Below are positions 7,156 through 16,320 of a stretch of DNA of 64,000 nt, one piece after another. The position numbers and the translations under genes were made by a program. Below the pieces are notes generated by a model, which saw only the letters and a program-made list of their open reading frames with translations, ran no database searches and was not told the origin of the DNA. The DNA lies in contig NZ_FOSW01000004.1 in NCBI RefSeq assembly GCF_900114385.1, positions 356,152-420,151 of the forward strand, written 5' to 3'. The stretch comes from Geodermatophilus ruber (GTDB lineage: Bacteria; Actinomycetota; Actinomycetes; Mycobacteriales; Geodermatophilaceae). Each line of letters starts with the position of its first letter. Position 1 is the stretch's first letter.

Positions 7156-10100
7156 TTGCGCCGTTCCGAATCGCTGCCGGCCGCCCCCGCCCGCGCACGC
7201 CGACACTCCCTGTCGATCCTGGCGGCGGCCGCGGCGACGCTGTGCGCCCTGCAGGTCCAGGTCCCCACGGCGGCCCGCGCGGCCGATCCCACCCCGATCA
7301 CCTACCAGGGGCCGGCGTACCCGGTCGCCGGGCCGTCCCCCACCGAGGACAAGCCGCAGAGCAAGCTGTGGTTCACCGACGGGTCCTGGTGGGCGCTCAT
7401 GCGCACCTCCGCCGGGATCACCATCCACCGCCTGGTCGACCACGCCTGGCAGGACACCGGGACCCTCGTCGACGAGCGCATCGCCAGCACCGGCGACGCG
7501 CTCTGGGAGGGCAACCGCCTCTACGTCGCCAGCCGGGTCTCCGGCGGGGCGCTGCGCGCCGTCCGCTTCTCCTACGACCCGGCCACGGACACCTACACCC
7601 GCGAGGTCAACCAGCAGGTCGCCTCGAACGGGACCGAGTCGATGTCCATCGCCCGGGACAGCCTCGGGCGCCTCTGGATCACCTACACGCAGGGCTCGCG
7701 CGTCTACGTGGCGCACACCACCACGGACGACCGGACCTGGACCGCGCCGTTCGCGGTCCCGGTCCCGGACTCCACCATCACGGCGGACGACATCGCCGGG
7801 ATCATCGCCTTCCGCGGGCGGATCGGGGTGATGTGGTCCGACCAGGGCAACGACGTGGTGCGCTTCGCCGTGCACGAGGACACCGCTCCCGACTCGACGT
7901 GGACGGTGGAGGACGCGCTGGCCGGCCCGAACCTGGCCGACGACCACATCAACCTCAAGTCCCTGGTCGAGGACGACCAGGGCCGCATCTTCGCCGCGGT
8001 CAAGACCTCCCGCGGGGACGCCGGGGAGCCCCCGACGGACCCGAGCATCGTGGTGCTCCAGCGGGCATCCGACGGCACCTGGACCTCCGCCACCGCGTCG
8101 ACCGTGGCCGACCGGTTGACCCGCCCGCAGATCGCCCTGGACACCAGCAACAACCGCCTCCACCTGCTGATGTCGACCGAGGCGGGTGGCACCGTCTACC
8201 ACAAGTCCACCCCGCTGGGCGCGCTCTCCTTCGCCGGCGGCAAGGGCACCCCGTTCGTCGAGTGGCCGGGCGCCCGCATCAACGACGCCAGCACCACCAA
8301 GCAGCCGGTCAACGCGACCACCGGCCTGGTGGTGCTCGCCAGCGACGACACCGCTCTGCGCTACTACCACGGTGAGCTCTCGCTCGGCGGGATCCAGGAC
8401 ACGACGCCGCCGAGCTCACCGCAGCAGGTGCAGGCGACCGCCACGTCGGCCAGCACGGTGACCGTCACGTGGCAGGCGTCCACCGACGACACCGGCGTCA
8501 CCGGCTACCGGATCTTCCGCGACGGCACCCAGGTCGGCACCTCGACCAGCACGTCCTTCTCCGACACCGGGCTGACCGCGGGAACCAGCTACGCGTACAC
8601 GGTCGCGGCGGCGGACGCGGCCGGCAACGTCTCCGCCCCCTCGCAGCCGGCTCGGGTCACGCCCGCGCAGCCGCCGTCCGGCTCGGTGGAGTTCGTCGGC
8701 GCGGCCACCGCCTCCGGCACCGGCACCGGCACGTCGGTCCCCGGTCCGGCGGGGGTGCGCAGCGGGGACGTGCTCCTCGCCGCGGTCTCCCACCGGGGCA
8801 CGGCCACGATCACCCCCGGCGCGGGCTGGACGCTGGTCCGCAGCGACACCGCCTCGACCACGGTGCGCCAGGCCGTCTACGTCAAGGTCGCCACCAGCAG
8901 CGACGCCGCCTCCACGTGGACCCTGAGCCGGGCCCAGACCACGGTCGTGCAGGTGCTGGCCTACCGCGGGATCGACACCGGCAGCCCGGTGATCGGCTCC
9001 GCCGGCGCCACCACGACGACGGCGGACATCGCCCATCCCGCCGTGGCCTCCGCGACGGGGGCGCCGGTCGTCACCGTCGCCGCCATCGCGCGCGCCACGA
9101 CCCTGCAGCCCGCCGCGCCGCTGTCCGAGCTCAGCGAGGCCGGTGCGCCCAGCACGGCCCAGTACGCGCTGACCGCCGACACGGCTGCGACCACGGCGAC
9201 CGGGACGTCCAGCGGCGCCCACGTGACGCGAGCCGGGGCCGCGGCCGGCGGTGTCGGCCAGACCGTCAGCCTCCGCCCCGGGTCCGGCGGCGGCGGGGGC
9301 ACCGCCGGCGACACGACGGCGCCCAGCGCTCCGGCGCAGCTCACCGCGACGCCCGCGTCGCCGTCCTCGGTGGCGCTCTCCTGGCAACCGGCGACCGACG
9401 ACGTCGGCGTGACCGGCTACCGGGTGTTCCGGGACGGCGCGCAGATCGCGGTCACCGCCGGGACGACGTTCTCCGACACGGGGCTGCGCCCGGCAACGAC
9501 CTACGCGTACACCGTGGCGGCGACGGATGCGGCCGGCAACGTGTCCGCGCAGTCCCCCGCCGTCCCGGTGACCACCCCGTCCGACAGCCCGCCCCCGCCG
9601 CAGGGCGCGGTCAGCTTCGTCGGGGCGGCGAGCGCGAACGGCACCACGGCGAGCACCGCCGTGGCCGGCCCCGCCGGGATCCGGGCCGGTGACGTGCTGG
9701 TCGCGGCCGTCAGCACCCGTGGCGCGCCCACCATCACGGCACCCGCCGGGTGGACGCTCGTCCGCCAGGACACCAGCGGGACGACCATGCGTCAGGCGCT
9801 GTACGTGAAGGTCGCCACGGACGGCGACGGATCGTCGACCTGGACCCTGAACCGGGCGCAGGCGACGGTCGTCCAGGTGCTGGCCTACCGGGGCGTGAAC
9901 ACCACCGCTCCGGTGGTCGCCTCGGCCGGGGCCCTGACCAGCACCGCCGCCCTCGTCAGCCCCGCCGTGACCGCCGTCGACGGCGCCACCGTGCTGGTCG
10001 TCGCGGGGATCGCCCGCCAGGCGACGCTGAGCCCGGATGGCACACTCACCGAACGCTCGGAGAACGCGTCGACCTCGAGCACCTACAAGGTCAGCGCCGA

Positions 10101-10209
10101 CGCCAGCGAGACCGTGGCCACCTCGACCACGGCCGGCCCCTACACCACGACCGCCAGCGGCGGCGCCAGCGGCATCGCCCAGACGATCGCCCTCCGACCG
10201 TCCGCGTGA
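7156..10209 (+). CDS. Large secreted protein: propeller domain plus two tandem fibronectin-III/beta modules
   Basis: 1017 residues from TTG 7156 (GAGG five bases upstream); TTG 7129 would add nine residues. A signal peptide ends near PTAARA. Residues about 40-410 are the same propeller as the preceding gene (KPQSKLWFTDGSWWAL). Then come two copies of a roughly 300-residue module: an Fn3 domain (DTTPPSSPQQVQA..., VTGYRIFRDG, TAGTSYAYTVAAADAAGN) followed by a beta domain with VEFVGAA, GPAGVRSGDVLLAAVS, GWTLVR and VVQVLAYRG. No sortase motif or membrane anchor at the C-terminus, so it is free or glycan-bound. Likely an adhesin, matrix protein or polysaccharide-binding protein. The flippase gene starts ten bases downstream. 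Confidence 0.8.
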   Translation: MRRSESLPAAPARARRHSLSILAAAAATLCALQVQVPTAARAADPTPITYQGPAYPVAGPSPTEDKPQSKLWFTDGSWWALMRTSAGITIHRLVDHAWQDTGTLVDERIASTGDALWEGNRLYVASRVSGGALRAVRFSYDPATDTYTREVNQQVASNGTESMSIARDSLGRLWITYTQGSRVYVAHTTTDDRTWTAPFAVPVPDSTITADDIAGIIAFRGRIGVMWSDQGNDVVRFAVHEDTAPDSTWTVEDALAGPNLADDHINLKSLVEDDQGRIFAAVKTSRGDAGEPPTDPSIVVLQRASDGTWTSATASTVADRLTRPQIALDTSNNRLHLLMSTEAGGTVYHKSTPLGALSFAGGKGTPFVEWPGARINDASTTKQPVNATTGLVVLASDDTALRYYHGELSLGGIQDTTPPSSPQQVQATATSASTVTVTWQASTDDTGVTGYRIFRDGTQVGTSTSTSFSDTGLTAGTSYAYTVAAADAAGNVSAPSQPARVTPAQPPSGSVEFVGAATASGTGTGTSVPGPAGVRSGDVLLAAVSHRGTATITPGAGWTLVRSDTASTTVRQAVYVKVATSSDAASTWTLSRAQTTVVQVLAYRGIDTGSPVIGSAGATTTTADIAHPAVASATGAPVVTVAAIARATTLQPAAPLSELSEAGAPSTAQYALTADTAATTATGTSSGAHVTRAGAAAGGVGQTVSLRPGSGGGGGTAGDTTAPSAPAQLTATPASPSSVALSWQPATDDVGVTGYRVFRDGAQIAVTAGTTFSDTGLRPATTYAYTVAATDAAGNVSAQSPAVPVTTPSDSPPPPQGAVSFVGAASANGTTASTAVAGPAGIRAGDVLVAAVSTRGAPTITAPAGWTLVRQDTSGTTMRQALYVKVATDGDGSSTWTLNRAQATVVQVLAYRGVNTTAPVVASAGALTSTAALVSPAVTAVDGATVLVVAGIARQATLSPDGTLTERSENASTSSTYKVSADASETVATSTTAGPYTTTASGGASGIAQTIALRPSA
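8398..9309 (+). repeat. Tandem coding repeat, unit 1 (Fn3 plus beta domain)
   Basis: First of two head-to-tail copies inside the large secreted protein gene, 912 bases. It starts at the codons for DTTPPSSP and ends after the Gly-rich SGGGGGTAG linker. The second copy begins with DTTAPSAP, so the unit boundary is sharp. Confidence 0.8.
9310..10209 (+). repeat. Tandem coding repeat, unit 2 (Fn3 plus beta domain)
   Basis: Second copy, 900 bases including the stop codon. Blocks such as VTGYR(I/V)FRDG, FSDTGL, SYAYTVAA or TYAYTVAA, DVL(L/V)AAVS and VVQVLAYRG match unit 1 residue for residue, while the linkers differ. Confidence 0.8.
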
Positions 10210-10219
10210 GAGGAGCCCG

Positions 10220-11725
10220 TTGAGCCCGGCCACACCGGAGACGGACGCAGCGCCGGCCCCGCAGGGTTCGCTCCGCAGGTCGGCGGCGTCGGGGATGGTG
10301 TGGCAGGGCGCGTCGTACCTGTTCGGCAAGCTGGCCGTCCTGGTCACGACGCTGGTCCTGGCGCGGCTGCTCGTGCCCGAGGACTTCGGCCTGGTGGCGC
10401 TGGCCATGGTGTTCATCACCTACGCCGACTCCATCGCCGACCTCGGGGTCGCCCAGGCGCTGGTCTACCTGCCCCGCACCGCGGCGAACACCCGCGCGGC
10501 GATGCTCAGCGCGCTGGGCTTCGCCGCGGTGCTGGGCGCCGGGGCCCTGCTCGGCGCCCCGGTCGTCGCCGCGCTCTTCGGCGAACCCGACGTGGCCCCC
10601 TTGATCCAGCTGCTCAGCATCTCCCTCGTCGCCGGGGCGGTGGCCTCCGTCCCCGAGTCGCTCATGCGCCGGGATCTGCAGTTCCGCCGGCTGAGCAGCG
10701 CGGCCGTGCTGCGGTCGGTCGCCGTCGGCATCGTCTCGGTCGTGCTGGCGGCGACGGGCCTGGGGGCCGCGGCTCTCGTGTGGGGAACCATCGCGGGGGC
10801 GCTCGTGTACGTCGTGGCGACCTGGGCCCTGGTGCCGGCCCGTCCCGACGTCCGGGTGTGGCGCACGCAGCGGGCGGCGCTGGGCTCGGTGCTCGGCTAC
10901 GGGCTCCCGGCTGCCGGCGGGCTGCTCCTGTCGAAGCTCATCTTCGACATCGACTACCTCATCATCGGTCACCAGCTGGGTGCCGAGGCGCTGGGCTTCT
11001 ACACGATGGCCTTCCGCATCCCCGAGCTGCTGATCCTCAACGTGTTCTTCGTCGTCTCCTCGGTGACCTTCCCCGTGTACTCCCAGGCCCGCTCGGAGCC
11101 GGAGCGGTTGCAGCGCGGGTACCTCAACAGCGTCCGGATCCAGGCGGCCTACGGCGTCAGCGCCGGCCTGGGGACGGCAGCCGTCGCCCCGGTGCTCATC
11201 CCCGTCCTGCTCGGGGAGAACTGGGTGCCGGTCGTCGCCGCCCTCGTCCCGCTGGCGGTCTACGCGGCGCTGCGCTCGCTGGGTGCCGGCGCCAACGACA
11301 TCTACAAGGCCATCGGCCGGCCCGGGCTGTCCGTGCAGATCTCGCTGCTGCGCCTGGTGGTGCTGGTCCCGACGCTCGTGCTCGCCACGCGGTGGGGGTT
11401 CGCCGGCGTGGCCTGGGCGCAGGCCGGGGCGGCCGCGGTCTTCGTCGTCCTCATGCAGGGCGTGGCCCTGCGCGTCCTGGGCCTGCGCGCGTCGCAGCTG
11501 CTGCGGGCCGCCGGCCCGGGGTTGACCGCGGGCGCGGCGACCGGAGGGGCGGCGCTGCTGGTGGTCCTCCTGCTCCCGGGGGCGGACGTCGTCGTCCTCG
11601 CGGTCGCCGTCGTGGCCGGGCTCGCCGCCGGCGGCGGCACGCTGCACCTGCTGGCCCCGACCCTGGCCCGCGAGGTGCTCCGGATGTTCCGCCGGCGGAC
11701 GCCGTCCCGGCCGCCCGCCGCATGA
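10220..11725 (+). CDS. Polysaccharide flippase, MOP superfamily (Wzx, cluster A)
   Basis: 501 residues, 12-14 predicted membrane helices. It would flip lipid-linked repeat units across the cytoplasmic membrane. The N-terminal SGMVWQGASYLFGKLAVLV and the RLLVPEDFGLVALA segment are typical of the lipopolysaccharide/teichuronic-type exporter branch (WzxC-like), as is the central ALGFYTMAFRIPELLI. Start is TTG 10220, with GAGAGGAG four bases before; ATG codons in the same frame lie outside the family alignment. It begins ten bases after the secreted-protein gene, so both are probably on one transcript. First of three flippases in the window. Confidence 0.88.
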   Translation: MSPATPETDAAPAPQGSLRRSAASGMVWQGASYLFGKLAVLVTTLVLARLLVPEDFGLVALAMVFITYADSIADLGVAQALVYLPRTAANTRAAMLSALGFAAVLGAGALLGAPVVAALFGEPDVAPLIQLLSISLVAGAVASVPESLMRRDLQFRRLSSAAVLRSVAVGIVSVVLAATGLGAAALVWGTIAGALVYVVATWALVPARPDVRVWRTQRAALGSVLGYGLPAAGGLLLSKLIFDIDYLIIGHQLGAEALGFYTMAFRIPELLILNVFFVVSSVTFPVYSQARSEPERLQRGYLNSVRIQAAYGVSAGLGTAAVAPVLIPVLLGENWVPVVAALVPLAVYAALRSLGAGANDIYKAIGRPGLSVQISLLRLVVLVPTLVLATRWGFAGVAWAQAGAAAVFVVLMQGVALRVLGLRASQLLRAAGPGLTAGAATGGAALLVVLLLPGADVVVLAVAVVAGLAAGGGTLHLLAPTLAREVLRMFRRRTPSRPPAA

Positions 11726-11798
11726 CCAGCGGCCGCGGGCGACGCCGGCGGGTACGGGCAGCCGAGGACCATCGGCACGCACACACGGGGGACCGACG

Positions 11799-12893
11799 AT
11801 GACGCAGGTGGCCGGGCGGGAGATCAGCCGCGGGCGGGAGGCGTTGGTGCGCGCCGCGCTGGCCGCGCTGGACGAGGCGGGGATCGAGCACGCCCTCCGC
11901 AACGGCGCGGTCGACGTGTCCGATCCGGCCGCCGACCTCGACGTGCTCGTCCGCCCCGGCGACCGGACCCGCGTCCACCGAGCGCTGCTCGCCGCGGGCT
12001 GGGTGTGGCTGCGGGCTCCCGGCCACCGCGGCCACCGCTTCTACCTGCGGGAGGCCGCGGACCTCACCTGGGTCAAGCTCGACGTCGTCAGCGCGCTCCG
12101 CTACGGACGGGCACGGACGTCGACCGACGAGCTGCTCGACCGCCGGGTGCGCCGCGACGGGCTGTGGCTGGTCTCCGACGCCGACGCGCGGCAGCACGCC
12201 GCGCACCGCGCCGCGGGGCGCCGGGAGATCCCGACCCCGGGCGAACGCCTCGCCCGGGCGCTGCCGACGTCCCTGCACCGCCGCGGCTGCGTCGTCGCGG
12301 TGCTCGGGCCCGACGGCGCCGGCAAGGGAACCGTGACCGCCGGCCTCGCGGCCGGTCTCCCGGTGGGGGTCACCCGCGTGTACCTCGGGGATCGGCGGGC
12401 GCAGACCGCCGCGGCCGCCGCAGCGACCGCCACCGCCCGCCCGCCCGGCTCCCACGGAGCGGGCCGGTCGGCCCGCGAGGTGCTCTTCCTGCTGCGGAAG
12501 CTCGCCGGGTGGGCACCCGCGCTGCTGCGCGCCTCGGTCGCGGCCTGGCGGGGGCACGTGGTGCTCACCGACCGCCACCCGCTGGACGCGGTGGCCGTCC
12601 GCCCGCGCCGTACGCCCGTGGGGCGGTGGGTCGAGCACGTCCTGGCGACCCGGGTCGTGCCGTCCCCGGACGCCGTCGTGGTCCTCGATGCGCCCGGGCA
12701 GGTGCTCTTCGACCGCAAGGGGGAGCACACCCCGGAGCTGCTGGAGGAGTGGCGGCAGGGCTACCGGCGGCGGCTGCGCCGGCACGGTGCCGTCCTCGTG
12801 GACGCCGCCGGGCCGGTCGAGCAGACCACGGCCTCCGTCCGCCACGTCGTCTGGACCGCCCTGGCCCGGCGCCGCGGGTGGCCGGCACCGTGA
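11799..12893 (+). CDS. Nucleotidyltransferase-like / thymidylate-kinase-like P-loop fusion protein
   Basis: 364 residues. The first 120 resemble a small nucleotidyltransferase-type domain (DPAADLDVLVRPGD, then HRFYLREAADLTWVKLDV). The second half is a P-loop kinase: Walker A GPDGAGKGTV (about 171-180), a LTDRHPLDA segment matching the DRY/DRH motif of thymidylate kinases, and VVVLDAPGQVLFDRKGEHTPE for the sugar/nucleotide side. Genuine dTMP kinases are shorter and lack the first domain. In polysaccharide loci such proteins probably phosphorylate a sugar or lipid; the substrate is not known. The next gene, also kinase-like, overlaps its stop codon by GTGA, so the two are translationally coupled. 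Confidence 0.7.
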   Translation: MTQVAGREISRGREALVRAALAALDEAGIEHALRNGAVDVSDPAADLDVLVRPGDRTRVHRALLAAGWVWLRAPGHRGHRFYLREAADLTWVKLDVVSALRYGRARTSTDELLDRRVRRDGLWLVSDADARQHAAHRAAGRREIPTPGERLARALPTSLHRRGCVVAVLGPDGAGKGTVTAGLAAGLPVGVTRVYLGDRRAQTAAAAAATATARPPGSHGAGRSAREVLFLLRKLAGWAPALLRASVAAWRGHVVLTDRHPLDAVAVRPRRTPVGRWVEHVLATRVVPSPDAVVVLDAPGQVLFDRKGEHTPELLEEWRQGYRRRLRRHGAVLVDAAGPVEQTTASVRHVVWTALARRRGWPAP

Positions 12894-14035
12894 GTGCGGC
12901 CGCCGAGCTGGACACCCTGCTGCGCCTGCTCGGTCCCGCCGACGGCACGCGGCCCCGGCCGCTGGTGGCCGCCCTCCCGTGGGCGCCGGTCGGGGCCGGG
13001 GCGGTCACCCTCGTGGAGCAGGTGGCCCGGCGCTGCCGGCTGGCCGTCCGCACGCACGCGTCGGCCGCGGGGCGGGGCCGGCCGCGCGTGGTCCGGCCGG
13101 TGCGGGGCTCGCTGCGGAACGGGCTGCGGGACCGGCTCCGCCGGCGGGCCGGCAGCGGCTACGTCGCGAGCCTGCCGTCGGGTGGACCGACGCTGCTGGA
13201 CCTGCTGCTGCAGGAAGCCGGGGTCGTGCCCGTGTCCCGCCCGGCGGTCGGAGCGGACGGCGCCGTGCGGATCGCGGTGCGGCGCGGGCGGCAGCGGGCC
13301 GTGCTGCGGATGGGGCGCGCCGGGTCGGCCGCCGACCCCTCCCCGACGATGGCGGGGCTGCACGCCCTCGCCCGCCTGGAGGATCCCCGCCTGCCCGCGG
13401 TCCTCGGCTCCGGCGAACGCGCGGAGGTCCGCTGGCTGCTCGAGACGATGCTGCCCGGCCGCCGTCCCCGCGCGCTCTCCGGGGCGCTGCTCGACGACGT
13501 CGCGGCGCTCGTCGCGACGCTGCCGCACGGCACCGCGCCGGTCGCGGTTCGCGACGACGCGGAGGTGCTGGCCGCGGCGGCGCCGGACAGCGCCCCGGCC
13601 GTCCGGCGGGCCGCCGACTCCCTCGCCGCTTCCCCGGTGGGCGCGCGGAGCCAGCTGCGGCACGGTGACCTCTGGGCGGGCAACCTGCTCGCCGACGACT
13701 CCGGCCTGACCGGGGTCGTGGACTGGGACGCCTGGAGCTGGGGCGGGGTGCCGGCGGTGGACCTGCTGCACCTGATCGGCACCGACGAGCGGATCAGGAC
13801 CCGCTCGTCACTCGGCGAGGTGTGGCTGCGCCGGCCCTGGGAGGACCCCCGCTTCACCACGCTGGTCGGCCGGCACTGGCCCGAGTGGGGTGCCGACGGC
13901 GAGATGCGCGCGCTCGTGGGCACGGCGTGGTGGCTGGGCCAGCTGGCGTCGGACCTGCGCCGCAATCCGGCGCTGGCGGCCGACCGCGGTTGGGTGTCGC
14001 GCAACATCAGCGCGGTGGCCCAGCGGCTCCCCTGA
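12890..14035 (+). CDS. APH-family phosphotransferase-like protein
   Basis: 381 residues from GTG 12890, overlapping the previous stop (TGA 12891-12893). The C-terminal half has the aminoglycoside/choline kinase fold: HGDLWAGNLL (about 262-271) is the catalytic HxDxxxxN motif and VVDWDAWSWG the metal-binding Asp segment. The N-terminal lobe is shifted: about 120 residues without a familiar fold come first, then RQRAVLRMGRAG as the probable ATP lobe strand. A sugar-kinase or choline-kinase-type activity on a cell-surface precursor is the natural guess, given its coupling to the P-loop kinase upstream. Antibiotic resistance is not suggested by the context. Confidence 0.72.
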   Translation: MSAAAELDTLLRLLGPADGTRPRPLVAALPWAPVGAGAVTLVEQVARRCRLAVRTHASAAGRGRPRVVRPVRGSLRNGLRDRLRRRAGSGYVASLPSGGPTLLDLLLQEAGVVPVSRPAVGADGAVRIAVRRGRQRAVLRMGRAGSAADPSPTMAGLHALARLEDPRLPAVLGSGERAEVRWLLETMLPGRRPRALSGALLDDVAALVATLPHGTAPVAVRDDAEVLAAAAPDSAPAVRRAADSLAASPVGARSQLRHGDLWAGNLLADDSGLTGVVDWDAWSWGGVPAVDLLHLIGTDERIRTRSSLGEVWLRRPWEDPRFTTLVGRHWPEWGADGEMRALVGTAWWLGQLASDLRRNPALAADRGWVSRNISAVAQRLP

Positions 14036-14051
14036 CGGTCAGCCTCGTCGG

Positions 14052-15167
14052 CTACTCGTCGTCGACACCGGCCCAGCGGCCGTAGGCGCGGGCCTGCTCG
14101 TCGGCCGGGAAGTACGGCCGGGCGCTCCCGGGCCCGCTCAGCCGCGGGTCCCGGCGGACGTTCCCGCCCCCGTCGGAGAGCCCGTCGACGTCCTCGAGCA
14201 TGCCGGTGGACTCCCACCCGAGGCTGTCCCGGACGGTGTTGCCCGCTCCGTCGAGGCCGAACGCGGTCACGTTGGGGCGCCCCGCGGCCGCGCCGACGAG
14301 GATGCTGTTCTCGATCACCACGTCCGAGGTCTCGTAGGCGAGCTGCACGTTCGACGGGCCGCGGTTGTCGACCATCGTCACGTACCGGACGACGATGTCG
14401 CCCACCTCACCGGATCCCCGGCGCGGTCCGCCGATCTTGATCGCCCGCCCGTTGGAGCTGTGCGCCAGGATGCTGCGCTCGAGCACGCCACCGCCGGTAC
14501 CGCAGTTCAGGTAGACGAGGTGGTCCTGGTTGGTCTCGTTGGACGGGTACGTGTCGTGCACGTACAGGCCGCTGAGCGTGAACTCCTGCGGCTCCCCGTC
14601 GACCAGCAGGGCCGCGAACGACCGCGCTCCCCAGAGCTCCGCGTCGGCGAACCGCCAGCCCTCGCCGTCGGTCAGCTTGACCATGTGCTCGTCCGCGTCG
14701 TTGTCCTCGTCCCAGGTGACGTTGAGGCCGCGGATGTCCCACCAGGACAGGTCCGCCAGCCAGAGCAGGCCGACGACGACCGGGCGCGCGTCCGCCGCCG
14801 CGACCACCCGGACGGGCGCCTCCGGGGTGCCCGCGCGCAGGTCGAGGTCGATGTTCTCCCGGTACCGTCCGTCGCCGACGACCAGCACGTCCCCGGGCCC
14901 GAGCCGGGACAGGGCGTGCTCGAGGGTCCGCCAGGGGGCGTCCGGCCGCCCGCTGGCGTCGTCGTCCCCGTCGGGGGACACCGCGTACTGCTCCCCGGCG
15001 CCCACCGCCTCCGGCGCCGGCCGCCCGGGAGGGGCCTGCGGCGAGCCGGAGCCACCGTCGCGGGTGGCCAGCACCACGCCCCCTGCCAGCAGGACGGCGA
15101 CCAGGAGCAGACCCAGGAGGAGCACCGCGCGGCGCCCGCGCCGGCCCTCCGCGGAGGGGTCAGCCAT
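14052..15167 (-). CDS. Membrane-anchored right-handed beta-helix protein
   Basis: 371 residues. One N-terminal helix (VLLLGLLLVAVLLAGGVVLA) is followed by a Gly/Pro linker, then AVSPDGDDDASGRPDAPWRTLEHAL, the usual opening of parallel beta-helix proteins related to pectate lyases. Short parallel rungs follow (IRGLNVTW, FTLSGLYVHDT, RSILAHSSNGRAIKIGG, VVIENSILVGA). Likely binds or cleaves uronic-acid-containing polysaccharide on the cell surface; the catalytic residues cannot be named. The ATG lies eight bases inside the end of the upstream glycosyltransferase gene, so it is part of a three-gene leftward operon (17465 to 14052). Confidence 0.75.
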   Translation of the reverse strand: MADPSAEGRRGRRAVLLLGLLLVAVLLAGGVVLATRDGGSGSPQAPPGRPAPEAVGAGEQYAVSPDGDDDASGRPDAPWRTLEHALSRLGPGDVLVVGDGRYRENIDLDLRAGTPEAPVRVVAAADARPVVVGLLWLADLSWWDIRGLNVTWDEDNDADEHMVKLTDGEGWRFADAELWGARSFAALLVDGEPQEFTLSGLYVHDTYPSNETNQDHLVYLNCGTGGGVLERSILAHSSNGRAIKIGGPRRGSGEVGDIVVRYVTMVDNRGPSNVQLAYETSDVVIENSILVGAAAGRPNVTAFGLDGAGNTVRDSLGWESTGMLEDVDGLSDGGGNVRRDPRLSGPGSARPYFPADEQARAYGRWAGVDDE

Positions 15168-16320
15168 CCCGGCGGGCGGCCGCGCGGAACAGCTGCACGT
15201 AGCGCGCCGCCACCTCGTCCCAGCCGAAGAGCACGGACGACGCCTCGGCGCACGCCTCGCGTGCCCTCCGCAGCGCCTGCGGATCCCCGAGGAGCTCGCT
15301 GACGGCCGCGGCGAGCTCCTCGTCGGTCGCCCCCACCCGCAGGTGGGCGCCGAGCTCGTGCCCGCGGGCGGACTCGACCGAGGCCACGACGGGGCACCCG
15401 GCGCCCACCGCCTCGCCGACGGTGTTCTTGGTGCCCCGCCCGGTCCGCCCCGGGTAGACGGCGAGCTGGGCGCGGGCGAAGACGTCAGCGACGTCGGGCA
15501 CGTCCCCGAGGACCTCGACGTCCGGGCCGGCCAGGGCCAGCACGTCCTCCGCGGGACGGCGGCCGGCCAGCAGGACCCGCACGCCGGGCACCTGCGGCCG
15601 CACGCGCGGCAGGACGTCCCGCACGAGCCGGGTGACCGCCTCGACGTTCGGCGGGTAGTCCAGGGTGCCGACGAACGCGATGGTGCCCGGTTCGGGAGCG
15701 GCCCCACCCCGGCCGGCGCCGGGCCGGGACGTGCCGTTGGGCAGCGCGACCACGGTGCCACCGTGCCGGGAGCGGAGCCGTGCCGCGTCGGTCGGGCTGA
15801 CCACCACGACGGCCGCGGCGCGCTCGGCGGCCAGCGCCTCCAGCCGCCGCGCCCGGCGGGCCTGAAGCCGGTCGTACCAGGCCGACGGGCCGCGGCCCTC
15901 GGACGCGCGCTCGGTCCAGTAGTCCGACCAGGGGTCGACCTCGTTGACCACGACCGGCCCGGTCAGGTCGGCGAGGGGCGCGAACGTGTGCAGCCCGTGC
16001 AGGTAGGTGACGTCGTGCGCCGCCGCCTCGCGGACGATCGCAGCGTTCGCCCCGGACCGCTGCCAGGTGGCCCGCGGCAGCCGGGTCACCGGCTGGGTGA
16101 GGAGGGCCGTCCGCCCGGCGCGGACCGGCAACCGCGTGACCCGGGAGGCGCGGGCGAGCACGCGCGCGTCGGGCGGCTGGGGCCGGTCGGCGAAGTAGAC
16201 GAGGTGGAGGTCGATGTCGTCGGGCAGCCGCGCCAGGACCTCGGCGGTGATCATCGTGGACCCGTTCCCGCCGACCGGGTCGGTCGTCGGCGGGCTCTCC
16301 GCGACGACGAACAGCCTCAT
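15160..16320 (-). CDS. Glycosyltransferase, GT4/GT1 fold
   Basis: 386 residues. GT-B enzyme: N-terminal MRLFVVAESPPTTDPVGGNG sugar-acceptor domain, C-terminal donor domain with IAFVGTLDYPPNVEAV, VLLAGRRP, VEVLGDVPDVADVF and GRGTKNTVGEAVGAGCPVVAS. The last block replaces the more common E-x7-E signature but is the form seen in exosortase-type locus transferases. It adds a sugar to the lipid-linked repeat on the cytoplasmic side. ATG 16318-16320 overlaps the stop of the next gene upstream as ATGA, and its own 3' end overlaps the beta-helix gene. Sugar specificity cannot be read. Confidence 0.82.
   Translation of the reverse strand: MRLFVVAESPPTTDPVGGNGSTMITAEVLARLPDDIDLHLVYFADRPQPPDARVLARASRVTRLPVRAGRTALLTQPVTRLPRATWQRSGANAAIVREAAAHDVTYLHGLHTFAPLADLTGPVVVNEVDPWSDYWTERASEGRGPSAWYDRLQARRARRLEALAAERAAAVVVVSPTDAARLRSRHGGTVVALPNGTSRPGAGRGGAAPEPGTIAFVGTLDYPPNVEAVTRLVRDVLPRVRPQVPGVRVLLAGRRPAEDVLALAGPDVEVLGDVPDVADVFARAQLAVYPGRTGRGTKNTVGEAVGAGCPVVASVESARGHELGAHLRVGATDEELAAAVSELLGDPQALRRAREACAEASSVLFGWDEVAARYVQLFRAAARRDG

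Noticed and set aside
12890..14035. Aminoglycoside resistance gene
   Set aside because: The APH fold is shared by many sugar and choline kinases; gene neighbours and the long unusual N-terminus argue for a biosynthetic role.
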